From positions 248,001-312,000 of the forward strand of contig NZ_JANHDO010000002.1 of the NCBI RefSeq assembly GCF_024494575.1: 64,000 nucleotides of DNA, in the 5' to 3' direction. The notes under the pieces are model-generated. The model saw only the letters and a program-made list of their open reading frames with translations, made no database searches and was not told the origin of the DNA. The translations under genes and the position numbers were made by a program. The stretch comes from Halorubrum salinum (lineage in GTDB: Archaea > Halobacteriota > Halobacteria > Halobacteriales > Haloferacaceae). Of the stretch, positions 1 to 7,239 are shown piece by piece; positions within the stretch are counted from its first letter, which is position 1; each line of letters begins with the position of its first letter.

Positions 1-212
1 GTTCGATCCGGCGGACGACGGCCCGGAGGCGGTGCGATTCTCATCTCGCACGGCACCGCGACCTCACCCTCCCCAGCCTCGGTCGGCGGCGGCCGCGGGA
101 CCGCACCGGATCGCGGCCGCCGCCGACCTCCCTCGCGCGAGCGACTCGCGGCCGCCACTGTCGGCCGCTCGTCGGCACGCGCCGACCGCTGCGGGGCGGC
201 GGTGGCTCGGAG

Positions 213-926
213 TCAGTCCGTGAGCGCGTCGACGAGGTCCGCGCCCTCGACGTAGGGGATCCCCCGTCGTTCGGCGTAGGCGGCGGCGTCCCCGGGCGAC
301 AGCGCCGAGCCCGTCTCGTCGTCGAGCATCTCACAGACCACGGCGGCCGGCGCGGCGTCGACCGCCTCGGCCATCGCGAGCCCGAGTTCGGTGTGGCCGG
401 TCCGGCCGTCGAGCCCGTCGCGAGCGCCGCGGAGGACGTGGACGTGGCCGGGCGCGCGGAACTCGGCCGCGAAGTCGTCGGGGCCGTACCCGTCGGGGTC
501 GCCGTCGACGGCCGCGGCCGCGGCCGCCAACTCGACTATCGTCCGGGCGCGGTCCTCGTCCGTGATCCCCGTGAACGTCTCGCGGTGATTGACGGGAAGC
601 GAGAACGAGGAGCGGTCGTCGTACGCGGGGTCGTCGTCGACGGCGGGATGGTCGAGAGCGTCCGCGAGGAACGGGAGACCGAACGCGTCCGCGACGGGGT
701 CGTCGACGGCGACGCAGATCAGCCCGCCGGCGTCGTTTCGCATGTGCGCGACCGCGGCCTCGTCGACCGCGCCCGCGGGGTAGACGATGTCCGTCTCCCC
801 CTCGCGGTCCGCGAAGTCGTGGACGCAGACCGGATCGCCGGCGCGGAAGGCGTCGAGCGCCCGGTCGACCGGCGAGCTATCGGCGGTCGGACGGCCGGTG
901 TCCGGCCCGTCGGCGTCGACGCGCAT
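213..926 (-). CDS. ribB: 3,4-dihydroxy-2-butanone 4-phosphate synthase
   Basis: Converts ribulose 5-phosphate to 3,4-dihydroxy-2-butanone 4-phosphate plus formate, the four-carbon precursor of riboflavin; cytosolic. The 237-residue protein carries the family's acidic active-site loop REGETD at about residues 41-46, the RNDAGGLICVAV stretch at 63-74 and GHTELGLAMA near the C-terminus, and has the usual length for a stand-alone RibB. The ATG overlaps the stop of the upstream rbkR gene by the ATGA arrangement, so the two are translationally coupled in one minus-strand operon. The regulator/kinase encoded by that neighbour probably controls this gene through the operator upstream of rbkR. Family assignment is confident; regulation is inference. 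Confidence 0.95.
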   Translation of the reverse strand: MRVDADGPDTGRPTADSSPVDRALDAFRAGDPVCVHDFADREGETDIVYPAGAVDEAAVAHMRNDAGGLICVAVDDPVADAFGLPFLADALDHPAVDDDPAYDDRSSFSLPVNHRETFTGITDEDRARTIVELAAAAAAVDGDPDGYGPDDFAAEFRAPGHVHVLRGARDGLDGRTGHTELGLAMAEAVDAAPAAVVCEMLDDETGSALSPGDAAAYAERRGIPYVEGADLVDALTD

Positions 927-1675
927 CAGGCCACCTCCGTCTCGACGCTGTTTGTCGCCGTGTCGTCCGCCCGCTCGGCCGCGGCCACGCGGATCTCGAT
1001 TTCGCTCCCGTCGTCGAGCCCGAGGGCGTCGCGGAGGCGTTCCGGTGCGATGAGTTCCAGTTGGTCGTCGTCGTGGTGCGTACGGTCCGGGACTATCGCG
1101 TGGACCTCCTCGTAGCGCTCGTCGCCGGCGACGACGGTGACGCCGTAACACGAGGCCGCGCCGTAGGTCCGGTCGTCGTCCTCCCAGGCGTCTATCGGCA
1201 CCGCCTCGATTCCGGTCAGTTCGCCGCGGCGGCGGACGCTCTCCTCGCTCAGGTCGACGTTGAGCGTGCCGGGGAACGGCTCGTAGCCGAGCCGCGACCG
1301 GAACTGCTCGGCGTAGCCGGAGAGAGTGATGTAGTGTCGTCCCTCGCCCATCCCGCTCGTGACCACACCGCGGAGGACGAGGTCGACGTCGGTCTCGAAG
1401 AGCCGGCGGTAGTCGGCGTACTCCGCGCGCAGCGCCGCCTCTCCCGCCTCGGTGACCCGAACCCACTGGCCGTCGCCGACCACGTCGCGCTCGACGTACC
1501 CCGCGGATTCGAGGCTCTGGAGCCGCCGAGAAGCGGTCTGCGTCGAGGCGTCGAGGCGGTCGCCGAGCGCCGCACACGACACCTTCGTCTCGGTTAAGCC
1601 GCCGACGAGCCCGACGTGTTTCAGGGCCGCTACCGCGGCCGGGTCGAGGTCCGTCGCCGCCGTCGCTTCTGCCAT
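926..1675 (-). CDS. rbkR: CTP-dependent riboflavin kinase fused to winged-helix regulator (RbkR)
   Basis: Bifunctional archaeal protein: the N-terminal winged helix (about residues 12-90) binds DNA and the C-terminal domain (about 98-230) phosphorylates riboflavin to FMN using CTP. The kinase signature is visible at 108-140: [18 protein letters not shown] followed by PFPGTLNV. The chosen ATG at 1675 gives 249 residues and fits the family; an in-frame extension further upstream would run into the tRNA gene and is not credible. It is the first gene of an rbkR-ribB operon. An AT-rich inverted repeat lies 33 bases upstream of the ATG. RbkR proteins are known to regulate riboflavin genes in archaea; autoregulation here is inferred. 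Confidence 0.93.
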   Translation of the reverse strand: MAEATAATDLDPAAVAALKHVGLVGGLTETKVSCAALGDRLDASTQTASRRLQSLESAGYVERDVVGDGQWVRVTEAGEAALRAEYADYRRLFETDVDLVLRGVVTSGMGEGRHYITLSGYAEQFRSRLGYEPFPGTLNVDLSEESVRRRGELTGIEAVPIDAWEDDDRTYGAASCYGVTVVAGDERYEEVHAIVPDRTHHDDDQLELIAPERLRDALGLDDGSEIEIRVAAAERADDTATNSVETEVA

Positions 1676-1707
1676 GTTCCGATCTGGGACCCGCGAACGC
1701 AAAAGTG

Positions 1708-1739
1708 TAACGAATATGGGATGCGTCTCAATATCGTTA
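1708..1739. promoter_or_regulatory. Candidate RbkR operator (inverted repeat)
   Basis: TAACGAATAT (1708-1717) and ATATCGTTA (1731-1739) form an imperfect inverted repeat separated by 13 bases. It starts 33 bases upstream of the rbkR start codon, in an otherwise GC-rich stretch, overlapping where the TATA/BRE region of a near-leaderless promoter would sit. Assignment to RbkR rests on position and symmetry only. Confidence 0.5.
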
Positions 1740-1950
1740 TTTACTGCGGGAGGGGGCGTCGTATCGGTGCGCGGACGACGCACGACGGACACGGCGTCGA
1801 CGACGCTGCGTACACGAGGTTCGGTGCGGCAGCCACCTAATCCCGTCGGTCTCGCAGACCCCCTCGCGTGGCGCTGGCGACTGAGAATGACTCGCGTGCA
1901 GGTCGAAGAAAGGTAAGGTACAAATACGAACGGCGATTGGTCGACGATGA

Positions 1951-2022
1951 GGGCTCGTAGATCAGCGGCAGATCGCTTCCTTCGCAAGGAAGAGGCCCGG
2001 GGTTCAAATCCCCGCGAGTCCA
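1951..2022 (+). tRNA. tRNA-Ala (anticodon CGC)
   Basis: A complete cloverleaf can be folded by eye: 7-bp acceptor (GGGCTCG with CGAGTCC, including the G3-U70 wobble pair that is the alanine identity element), GATC/GATC D stem, CTTCC/GGAAG anticodon stem with loop TTCGCAA, CGGGG/CCCCG T stem with TTCAAAT loop, and discriminator A. The anticodon is CGC, reading the GCG alanine codon. There is no intron and no encoded CCA. It lies alone on the plus strand upstream of the divergent rbkR-ribB operon. Confidence 0.97.
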
Positions 2023-2095
2023 CTCACTTCGTTCGTTCCCTCGCTTGGTCCCGTTCGCTGTGCTCACGGGACCCCCGCGAGTTCGTCTGAATTTC

Positions 2096-2125
2096 ACTCG
2101 ACTCCTCAGGACCAGAGAGTCGAGT
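2096..2125. repeat. 9-bp inverted repeat downstream of tRNA-Ala
   Basis: ACTCGACTC (2096-2104) and GAGTCGAGT (2117-2125) are perfect complements around a 12-base loop, about 75 bases after the tRNA end. It could be a processing or termination structure for the tRNA transcript, or an operator. No U-rich tract follows, so a classical terminator is not supported. Confidence 0.45.
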
Positions 2126-2671
2126 CTCGCGTTCTCTCACGGCCGTTTGGCTTCGACACTTATGTAGCTACTACCATCGGCGCTGAGAGAGTTCACCGGA
2201 ACTCCCGGCCCACTCCGACGCCGTCGGGACCGATCCGTCGTGAAACGGAGGCGGTCCGCATGAGCGACCGGAACGGACGAACCGGGCAGAGCAGTGCGCC
2301 TCTGACAGTTCACACCTCGTGCCCCGGCGGTGAGGAACTAGCAGGCAGTCGTGAAAACTGTCTTTCGATCGGGTGCGGCTCTCGCACAGCAGGTCCGCGA
2401 TCCTCGCGTGCTACGGCGTACTCGCCGAAACAACGACCGTCCTCGCGGCGAGCCCGGTCGATCCCAACGCGGAGGCGAGTCCAATCGTCGGGAGGCGCTT
2501 GCGCTCGGTGACCCCGCAACCACCGTCTATATCTGTGCTCGCGTCGCGGCCGCGGCCGTCACGCGGTCGACTGCCGCCATCACCGTCGACGCTCCCGCGT
2601 GGTAGACGCGCCGGGCGTCTCTGCGTCACCGGACGAACGCCGGGCGAACACGGGTCAAACGATTCTTGTGG
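2126..2671. other. Gene-free stretch between tRNA and nuclease
   Basis: Short open frames exist on both strands, but none has a start context, length or composition that I trust and none resembles a known family. Between about 2340 and 2640 both strands read through for 60-100 codons, as expected by chance at this GC, so a decayed gene cannot be excluded. The stretch probably contains only regulatory DNA for the nuclease gene that follows. Confidence 0.4.
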
Positions 2672-3358
2672 GTGCGACTGAACCGGAGACGCGTGAACGA
2701 GACGATCGCGGTGCTCGGGGTGACGCTGCTCGTCCTCCTCGCCGGGTGTGGCGGGTTCGCGGAAACCGGCGATCAGCCGTCGCCGTCGACCGATGCGGCC
2801 GAGCCGACGGGTTCGGGCGGTCCGGAAACGGGCACCGCGTGGGTCGTGACCGTCACGCGGGTGATCGACGGCGACACGATCGAGGTCGCGTTTCCGAACG
2901 GCGAGACGGACACCGTCCGACTGTTGGGCGTCGACGCCCCCGAGACGTCTCGCGAGTCCGTCACTCCGGACGAGTTCGAGGGAATTCCGGACACGTCCGC
3001 CGGGCGCGATCACCTCCACGCGTGGGGACAGAACGCGGCTCGGTACGCGGCCGAGACGCTCGCGGGGGAGACGGTCCGGATCGAGACGGACGAGCGCGCG
3101 GACCGCCGCGGCGGGTTCGGTCGACTCCTCGCATACGTGTACCTCGACGGTGAGAACGTCAACGAGCGGCTTCTCGCGAACGGCTACGCGCGGCTGTACG
3201 ACAGCCGGTTCACCATGCGCGACGCGTTCCGTGACGCGGAACGGGACGCACGCGAGGGCGGCGTCGGACTGTGGGGTTTCGAACCGGTGAGCAGTTCCGA
3301 TCCGGCACCCGGACGCGATATCGGCCGCCCCGCCTCCACGTCGGTTCCCACGCGCTGA
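2672..3358 (+). CDS. Secreted lipoprotein thermonuclease (SNase domain)
   Basis: Predicted Ca-dependent nuclease of the staphylococcal nuclease family, tethered outside the cell. From the GTG at 2672 the N-terminus is basic (RLNRRR), then a hydrophobic stretch ending in the lipobox LLAGC with the lipidated Cys at about residue 26, then a Ser/Thr/acidic linker and an SNase domain at about 57-205. Catalytic positions are retained: Arg in VRLLGVDAPET, Glu in that same PET, and Arg in GFGRLLAYVY. TTG at 2666 and GTG at 2693 are alternative starts; the 2672 start keeps the basic n-region. It stands alone on the plus strand just before the metal-regulated genes. Confidence 0.85.
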   Translation: MRLNRRRVNETIAVLGVTLLVLLAGCGGFAETGDQPSPSTDAAEPTGSGGPETGTAWVVTVTRVIDGDTIEVAFPNGETDTVRLLGVDAPETSRESVTPDEFEGIPDTSAGRDHLHAWGQNAARYAAETLAGETVRIETDERADRRGGFGRLLAYVYLDGENVNERLLANGYARLYDSRFTMRDAFRDAERDAREGGVGLWGFEPVSSSDPAPGRDIGRPASTSVPTR

Positions 3359-3378
3359 CGCGCCCGCCACCGGCGACA

Positions 3379-3431
3379 TTTAGGCAGGCCTAAAAACCGA
3401 AGCAGTTATATTCTTTTAGGGTAGCCTAAAA
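3379..3431 (+). promoter_or_regulatory. Two DtxR/IdeR-type operators flanking a TATA box
   Basis: Box 1 at 3379-3394 and box 2 at 3415-3430 both read TTTAGG-N4-CCTAAA; box 1 is a perfect 7-2-7 palindrome and box 2 is perfect over TTTTAGG/CCTAAAA (3414-3431). A TATA element (GTTATATT, about 3405-3412) lies between them and box 2 abuts the ATG at 3434. The sequence resembles the bacterial DtxR/IdeR consensus, so metal-dependent repression of the 3434-4008 unit is likely. A third copy occurs at 4046. Confidence 0.85.
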
Positions 3432-3433
3432 CC

Positions 3434-3595
3434 ATGCGAAGCGACGACCGCGGCTCCGCGAGGCGGACGCGCGCACACGCAAAGGCGTGGCTCTACTTCG
3501 CGCTCTTCGGTTCCGACGAGGAGACGGGCGAGCCGGAGGACCGCTCGGAGACGGCCCGCGACGACGCGAGTGACGGTCGGTCCGTAGAGGGGTGA
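3434..3595 (+). CDS. 53-residue protein, first gene of metal-box operon
   Basis: No family recognised. The 53-residue product has a very basic N-terminus (about residues 1-16, rich in Arg), a short hydrophobic/aromatic stretch AWLYFALFG at about 18-26 that is too short for a normal membrane span, and a strongly acidic tail. The ATG follows the second metal-type operator by two bases. The stop overlaps a possible GTG start of the regulator downstream and lies 11 bases before its preferred ATG, so the two genes form one operon. It could be a small iron-sparing or regulator-modulating protein; that is a guess. Confidence 0.7.
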   Translation: MRSDDRGSARRTRAHAKAWLYFALFGSDEETGEPEDRSETARDDASDGRSVEG

Positions 3596-3606
3596 GACGC
3601 GGATCG

Positions 3607-4008
3607 ATGAGCGATGACTCGCAGTACCTCCTCGTCGTGTTCCTCGCCGAGAAGCGGGACGCCGCCCCGGTCTCGCCCGGAACGGTCGCCGACGCCGTCG
3701 ACCGGTCGCCCGCGGCGACGACGGAGATGCTTCAGCGGCTCGCCGACCGGGGACTGGTCGCGTACGAACCCTACGAGGGTGCGACGCTGACTCCCGAGGG
3801 ACGCGAGGCCGCGGCGGAACTGTACGACACGTACGTCACACTGTTGCGGTTCTTCGAGACCGTCCTCGGGTTGGACGATCACCGGGCGGAGGCGATGGAA
3901 CTCGCCGGAACCGTGAGCCCGCTCGTCGCCGACCGGCTGGCGTCGACCCTTCCGCTCGACGCCGACCCCGGGCCACCCGAGAACCACCAGTTCGTCTCCG
4001 ACTCGTGA
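3607..4008 (+). CDS. DtxR/SirR-like metal-dependent regulator
   Basis: Predicted transcriptional repressor responding to Fe or Mn. The 133-residue protein has a winged-helix domain (about 1-65; TTEMLQRLADRGLVAYEPYEGATLTPEG is split across recognition helix and wing) and a helical dimerisation region (about 66-120). The usual DtxR metal-ligand cluster (E-A-C-x-x-E-H type) is not visible; the corresponding stretch reads AEAMELAGTVS, so metal sensing may be altered. ATG 3607 is preferred over GTG 3592, which overlaps the upstream stop. It is the second gene behind twin TTTAGG-N4-CCTAAA operators, suggesting autoregulation. A second family member lies at 27208. Confidence 0.8.
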   Translation: MSDDSQYLLVVFLAEKRDAAPVSPGTVADAVDRSPAATTEMLQRLADRGLVAYEPYEGATLTPEGREAAAELYDTYVTLLRFFETVLGLDDHRAEAMELAGTVSPLVADRLASTLPLDADPGPPENHQFVSDS

Positions 4009-4045
4009 CGACCCGCCGTCTCGGTGAAAACCGCACCCTTTTTGT

Positions 4046-4061
4046 TTTAGGCCTGCCTAAA
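4046..4061 (+). promoter_or_regulatory. Third DtxR/IdeR-type operator
   Basis: TTTAGG-CCTG-CCTAAA lies 9 bases upstream of the ATG at 4070, on top of the expected transcription start region. It has the same architecture as the two boxes at 3379-3431, so the 4070-4596 unit is probably controlled by the same regulator. Confidence 0.8.
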
Positions 4062-4069
4062 CACTGGCA

Positions 4070-4237
4070 ATGGCCGCTGGTACCCAGTCTCGTTCCGAAC
4101 CGGAGTCGCCCCCCGAGCCACGCGACGGACCCGAGATATCGCTCTGTGAGAGCTGTCCCGGGACGTCGGTGTTCCTCGAATCGGGGAACACGGACGGATG
4201 GATCGCGAGCGACGTGACCATCGACGTGACCCGGTGA
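4070..4237 (+). CDS. 55-residue CxxC protein, DUF7331-like tail
   Basis: The small protein has a disordered Pro/Glu-rich N-terminus (residues 1-22), a CESC motif at about 26-29 and a C-terminal pattern, FLESGNTDGWIASDVTIDV, that parallels the VVLFDAANPLAWVEANRTV segment of the 59-residue protein at 36342. This suggests a member of the small haloarchaeal family I recall as DUF7331. Its function is unknown. It starts directly behind a metal-type operator and ends two bases before the amphi-Trp gene, so it is the first gene of a metal-responsive pair. Confidence 0.7.
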   Translation: MAAGTQSRSEPESPPEPRDGPEISLCESCPGTSVFLESGNTDGWIASDVTIDVTR

Positions 4238-4239
4238 CG

Positions 4240-4596
4240 ATGGCCGACACAGACTCCGGTGCCGACGACGACAGTGCCGCCGCTGCCGACGACATCGACG
4301 ACGACACCGTAGCCGACAGCGCTGCCGACGACCGCGCGGTCATCAGGACCGGCCGAGACTTCGAACAGGCGTACCGCTTGGACGCGGCCGAAGCGGGGTC
4401 GTTCCTGATCGACGTGGGCGAACAGCTCCGCGACGCCGACGACCTGACGATCTCTACCGACGAGTGGACGCTGCCCTTCGCGTTCGGCGAGCCGGTGGAA
4501 CTGGAGATCGACTTCGACGGCGTCGACGAACCCGAACTGGAGATCGAACTGGAGCTGCCGGGGCGGACCGACGAGAGCGCGCCGGACGTGGAGTGA
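4240..4596 (+). CDS. amphi-Trp domain-containing protein
   Basis: The 118-residue acidic protein matches the short amphi-Trp family of haloarchaea and bacteria: after an Asp/Ala-rich N-terminal tail (1-35) come a helix with AEAGSFLIDVGEQLRDADDL, a strand with DEWTLPFAF, and the repeated acidic strands VELEIDF and ELEIELEL. The family normally ends in an ELEIELxW-type strand; here the last Trp is absent. The molecular role of the family is not established. ATG 4240 is chosen over the upstream ATG 4198 because the latter would overlap the 4070 gene. It is co-transcribed from a promoter with a DtxR-type box. Confidence 0.8.
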   Translation: MADTDSGADDDSAAAADDIDDDTVADSAADDRAVIRTGRDFEQAYRLDAAEAGSFLIDVGEQLRDADDLTISTDEWTLPFAFGEPVELEIDFDGVDEPELEIELELPGRTDESAPDVE

Positions 4597-4650
4597 AGCG
4601 CTGGCAGAAAAACTTCTGAGCGTACCAACGGGACGGAGCGGCGTCTCCCG

Positions 4651-5196
4651 TCAGTTCGCCGCGGAGTCGAGGACGAGCGTGTCGTCTTCGAGGTAGTGTT
4701 CGATGTGGTGGGCGTGTTCCTCGATCGTCTCGAGCTGTTCGCGCAGCATCTCCTCGGTCGCGTAGTCGCCGAGACCGGCGGCGAGTTCGATGTGGTCGCG
4801 GTAGCTCTCGATGATGTCACCCATCATCTCGAGATCGTTCGACAGCGACGTGCGGACGTCGTAGACGTCCTCGTCTTCGGCCTCGACCGTGGCGTTCTCG
4901 ACGAGCGCCGGCATGCTCGCGTGCGGCACGCCGCCGAGCGCCTGAAGCCGCTCCGCGAGCTCGTCGGCCGCGTCCTCGACGTCCTCGTACACCTCCTGTA
5001 AGAACACGTGGACCTCGAGGAACTCCGCGCCTTCGACGTTCCAGTGGTGTTTGTGCAGTTGGTGGTAGAGCACGTACGCGTCCGCGAGATCCGCGTTCAG
5101 TGCCTCGATGATCTGTGCGGCCTTTTCCTCGTCGAGCCGGACCGGATTCTCGCCGACGGTGCCAGCCTCCTGCCGGACGGTCTTCTGTGTGCTCAT
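4651..5196 (-). CDS. dpsA: DNA-starvation/iron-storage protein DpsA
   Basis: Ferritin-superfamily protein that oxidises and stores iron in a 12-subunit shell and limits Fenton chemistry. The 181-residue sequence is a four-helix bundle with the Dps dinuclear-site signature: HKHHWNV on the first helix (about 48-54), then a His/Asp/Glu-rich helix with FLEVHVFLQEVYEDVEDAADELAER split over the subunit interface. Length and motifs fit halobacterial DpsA. It converges with the amphi-Trp gene; the intergenic space is 54 bases. Its own upstream region holds an AT-rich TATA element near 5225-5232 and a degenerate copy of the metal box at 5252-5267. Confidence 0.94.
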   Translation of the reverse strand: MSTQKTVRQEAGTVGENPVRLDEEKAAQIIEALNADLADAYVLYHQLHKHHWNVEGAEFLEVHVFLQEVYEDVEDAADELAERLQALGGVPHASMPALVENATVEAEDEDVYDVRTSLSNDLEMMGDIIESYRDHIELAAGLGDYATEEMLREQLETIEEHAHHIEHYLEDDTLVLDSAAN

Positions 5197-5251
5197 TACG
5201 CCCCTACGTTCGTTCCCCACCGACTTAAAATTTTTCAGTAAGTGGACAATT

Positions 5252-5267
5252 TTTCGCACGGCCTAAA
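5252..5267. promoter_or_regulatory. Degenerate metal-type box upstream of dpsA
   Basis: TTTCGC-ACGG-CCTAAA keeps one perfect half-site (CCTAAA, 5262-5267) and half of the other compared with the three TTTAGG-N4-CCTAAA boxes at 3379-4061. It is centred about 64 bases upstream of the dpsA ATG, upstream of its TATA element. It may be a weak or activating site. Confidence 0.35.
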
Positions 5268-5650
5268 CCCGACCGGTAGGTTCTGAGAAGAGATGCGGTA
5301 ACGTCGCTTTGTTCGGCTTTCCGTGCCTCTGAGGGCCGTTTTGGGAAGTCGAAGTGGCGTGGGATACCGATCGATTACCGCACGATATCTCCATGACCTT
5401 TCTGGATGATTATGCTTTCTCTGTGACCGCAGCGACAGCACGCCCGCGGTCGAACGGCTGCTCGTCTCCCGACAGTTGGGGGGAGGTCCGTGAGCGCTGA
5501 CGACCGGCCTCGACGGCCGCACTCCGCGTGCGGACTCGGTCGCGTCCGACCGTATCCCTCCGCCGGGGAGCGCGGTTCCGCCCACTCGGCGTGGCGATGA
5601 CGCCTGCGCGAGACAGACCCATTATATACTCTCAGTGAATTGGTGCCGCT
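5268..5650. other. Non-coding stretch between dpsA and the 44-residue membrane protein
   Basis: No convincing gene was found: reading frames on both strands are short and lack plausible starts. Composition is mixed, with AT-rich patches around 5390-5420 and 5620-5640; the latter (ATTATATACTC, about 5621-5631) looks like the TATA box for the gene at 5651. Confidence 0.5.
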
Positions 5651-5785
5651 ATGGGCGTCTCAGAGATACTCGAGGGACAGAACCTCACGCATCGCCAGAT
5701 GGGTGCGATCATGATCGGGTGGTTGGTACTCGTGAGCGTGGTCTCCGTCGGACTACTGGTGTACACGTACCTCAACTTCGTGTAG
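5651..5785 (+). CDS. 44-residue single-pass membrane protein
   Basis: The reading frame gives 44 residues with a short polar N-terminus (MGVSEILEGQNLTHRQM) and one transmembrane helix at about 20-42 ending in the aromatic YTYLNFV. A TATA element lies about 25 bases upstream. No family recognised; its compact form suggests a real small membrane protein rather than chance. It stands alone before the MFS gene. Confidence 0.65.
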   Translation: MGVSEILEGQNLTHRQMGAIMIGWLVLVSVVSVGLLVYTYLNFV

Positions 5786-5855
5786 CTCGACCGCCTCGCG
5801 GCAACCCCGACGGGAACCCCGGCACCTATCAGCGCCGACGGCAAACGTCGGTTCG

Positions 5856-7100
5856 ATGGACGCAGCCGAGCGCCGGATCGTCGGATTCACCGCGGGTGCC
5901 CACGCGCTAGTTCACACCTACGAACTCTCGATACCGATCCTGCTCACGGTGTGGATCGCGGAGTTCTCCACCACTGCGGCGGCGCTCGGCGGAGTCGTCA
6001 CGATCGGCTACGGCCTGTTCGGGATCGGCGCGCTCCCCGGCGGGATCCTCGTCGATCGGATCGGCTCGAAGCCGCTCATCATCGCGTGTCTGGGCGGCAT
6101 GGCCGGGTCGTTTCTCCTCGTGAGCCTCGCTCCCACCCTTCCGATTCTCACGCTCGCGATCGCGCTCTGGGGTGTCACCGCGAGCGTCTACCACCCGGCG
6201 GGACTCGCGCTGATATCGACGTCTGTCGACCGGCGCGGCACCGCCCTCGGGTATCACGGTATCGGCGGCAACCTCGGGATCGCCCTCGGGCCGCTCGCGA
6301 CCGCGCTCCTCCTCTTGGCCTTCGACTGGGAGGTCGTCGCCGCGCTGCTCGCCGTCCCGGCGCTCCTCGTCGCGGGCTACGGCGCGACCGTCGACGTCGG
6401 CGAGGAGTCGGCGGAGAGCGGTCGCGGCGGCTCGGACACCGACACGACGGCGATGACGCTCCACAGCGTCGTCGGCGACACGCGGGCGCTCATGGCCGGC
6501 GGGTTCGTGCTCGTGCTGGCGTTCGCCGTGTCGAGCGGGCTCTACTACCGAACGTTCCTCACCTTCCTCCCGGATCTGCTCGGAGACGTGCTCTCGGGGC
6601 TCGTCGACGTGCAACTGATCGACCCCGAGAGCCCCTACGCCGAGGAGTTCGACCTCGCGCGGTACCTGTACGTCGCCGTCCTCACCGTCGGGGTGTTCGG
6701 CCAGTACCTCGGCGGACGCATCGCCGACCGGGTCCGCCCCGAACGCGGGCTGATCGGCCTCATGTCCGTGCTGGCCGCGCTCGCGCTGCTTTTCGCTCCT
6801 GCGAGCGAGACCACCGCGGCGTTTCTCGCGGTGTCGCTGCTCCTCGGCGTCGCGCTGTTCACCGTCCAGCCGCTCTCGCAGGCGACGGTCGCCGCGTACT
6901 CGCCGCCCGACTCCCGCGGACTCTCCTTCGGCTTCACCTACCTCGCCATCTTCGGGGTCGGGTCGCTCGGCGCGGCGCTCGCCGGCACGGTCCTGACCAG
7001 AGCGGGACCGGACGAGCTGTTCGTGGTGCTGGCCGGGATCGCGACCGTCGGCGCGCTCTGTGCGACCGCGGTCGTGCGGCTCGCGACGCGGCGGGACTGA
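5856..7100 (+). CDS. MFS transporter
   Basis: Major facilitator superfamily permease of 414 residues with about twelve hydrophobic segments. The loop between TM2 and TM3 carries a recognisable MFS signature (GGILVDRIGSKPLII), and the repeat of it in the second half reads GGRIADRVRPERG. A short acidic central loop (about residues 186-203) divides the two halves. The substrate cannot be told from sequence; the GYHGIGGNLGIALGP stretch on TM5 is typical of drug/organic-anion efflux branches. It is a single gene with a direct promoter. Confidence 0.88.
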   Translation: MDAAERRIVGFTAGAHALVHTYELSIPILLTVWIAEFSTTAAALGGVVTIGYGLFGIGALPGGILVDRIGSKPLIIACLGGMAGSFLLVSLAPTLPILTLAIALWGVTASVYHPAGLALISTSVDRRGTALGYHGIGGNLGIALGPLATALLLLAFDWEVVAALLAVPALLVAGYGATVDVGEESAESGRGGSDTDTTAMTLHSVVGDTRALMAGGFVLVLAFAVSSGLYYRTFLTFLPDLLGDVLSGLVDVQLIDPESPYAEEFDLARYLYVAVLTVGVFGQYLGGRIADRVRPERGLIGLMSVLAALALLFAPASETTAAFLAVSLLLGVALFTVQPLSQATVAAYSPPDSRGLSFGFTYLAIFGVGSLGAALAGTVLTRAGPDELFVVLAGIATVGALCATAVVRLATRRD

Positions 7101-7109
7101 GCGCTGAAA

Positions 7110-7149
7110 CTGACCGCCGGAACCGGAACTGACCGCCGGAACTGACCGC
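7110..7149. repeat. Short tandem repeat (CTGACCGCCGGAA)
   Basis: The 13-base unit CTGACCGCCGGAA occurs at 7110-7122 and 7129-7141, with an 8-base partial copy at 7142-7149, just after the MFS stop codon. It looks like slippage-derived repeat DNA; no function is evident. Confidence 0.6.
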
Positions 7150-7239
7150 TCGGCCGCGTCGGCGAGGCCGAGACCGTAGACGAGTCGGCGACTCGCGCGC
7201 GAACGCAACGCTCTTTTTCGGGTTCGCCGTCGCGGGCGT

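Noticed and set aside
1-212. Possible 3' end of a plus-strand gene at the window start
   Set aside because: All plus frames stay open by composition alone and none shows a recognisable domain or clear end before ribB, so no gene is claimed.
1676-2023. In-frame N-terminal extension of rbkR to 2023
   Set aside because: It would read through the tRNA-Ala gene and the operator dyad and has no homologous character.
2260-2640. Short open frames on both strands after the tRNA
   Set aside because: None has a promoter, conserved motif or acidic composition; overlapping frames on both strands are expected by chance at this GC.
4198-4239. Upstream ATG for the amphi-Trp gene
   Set aside because: It would overlap the 55-residue gene by 40 bases and add a non-conserved basic stretch; ATG 4240 fits the tight operon spacing.
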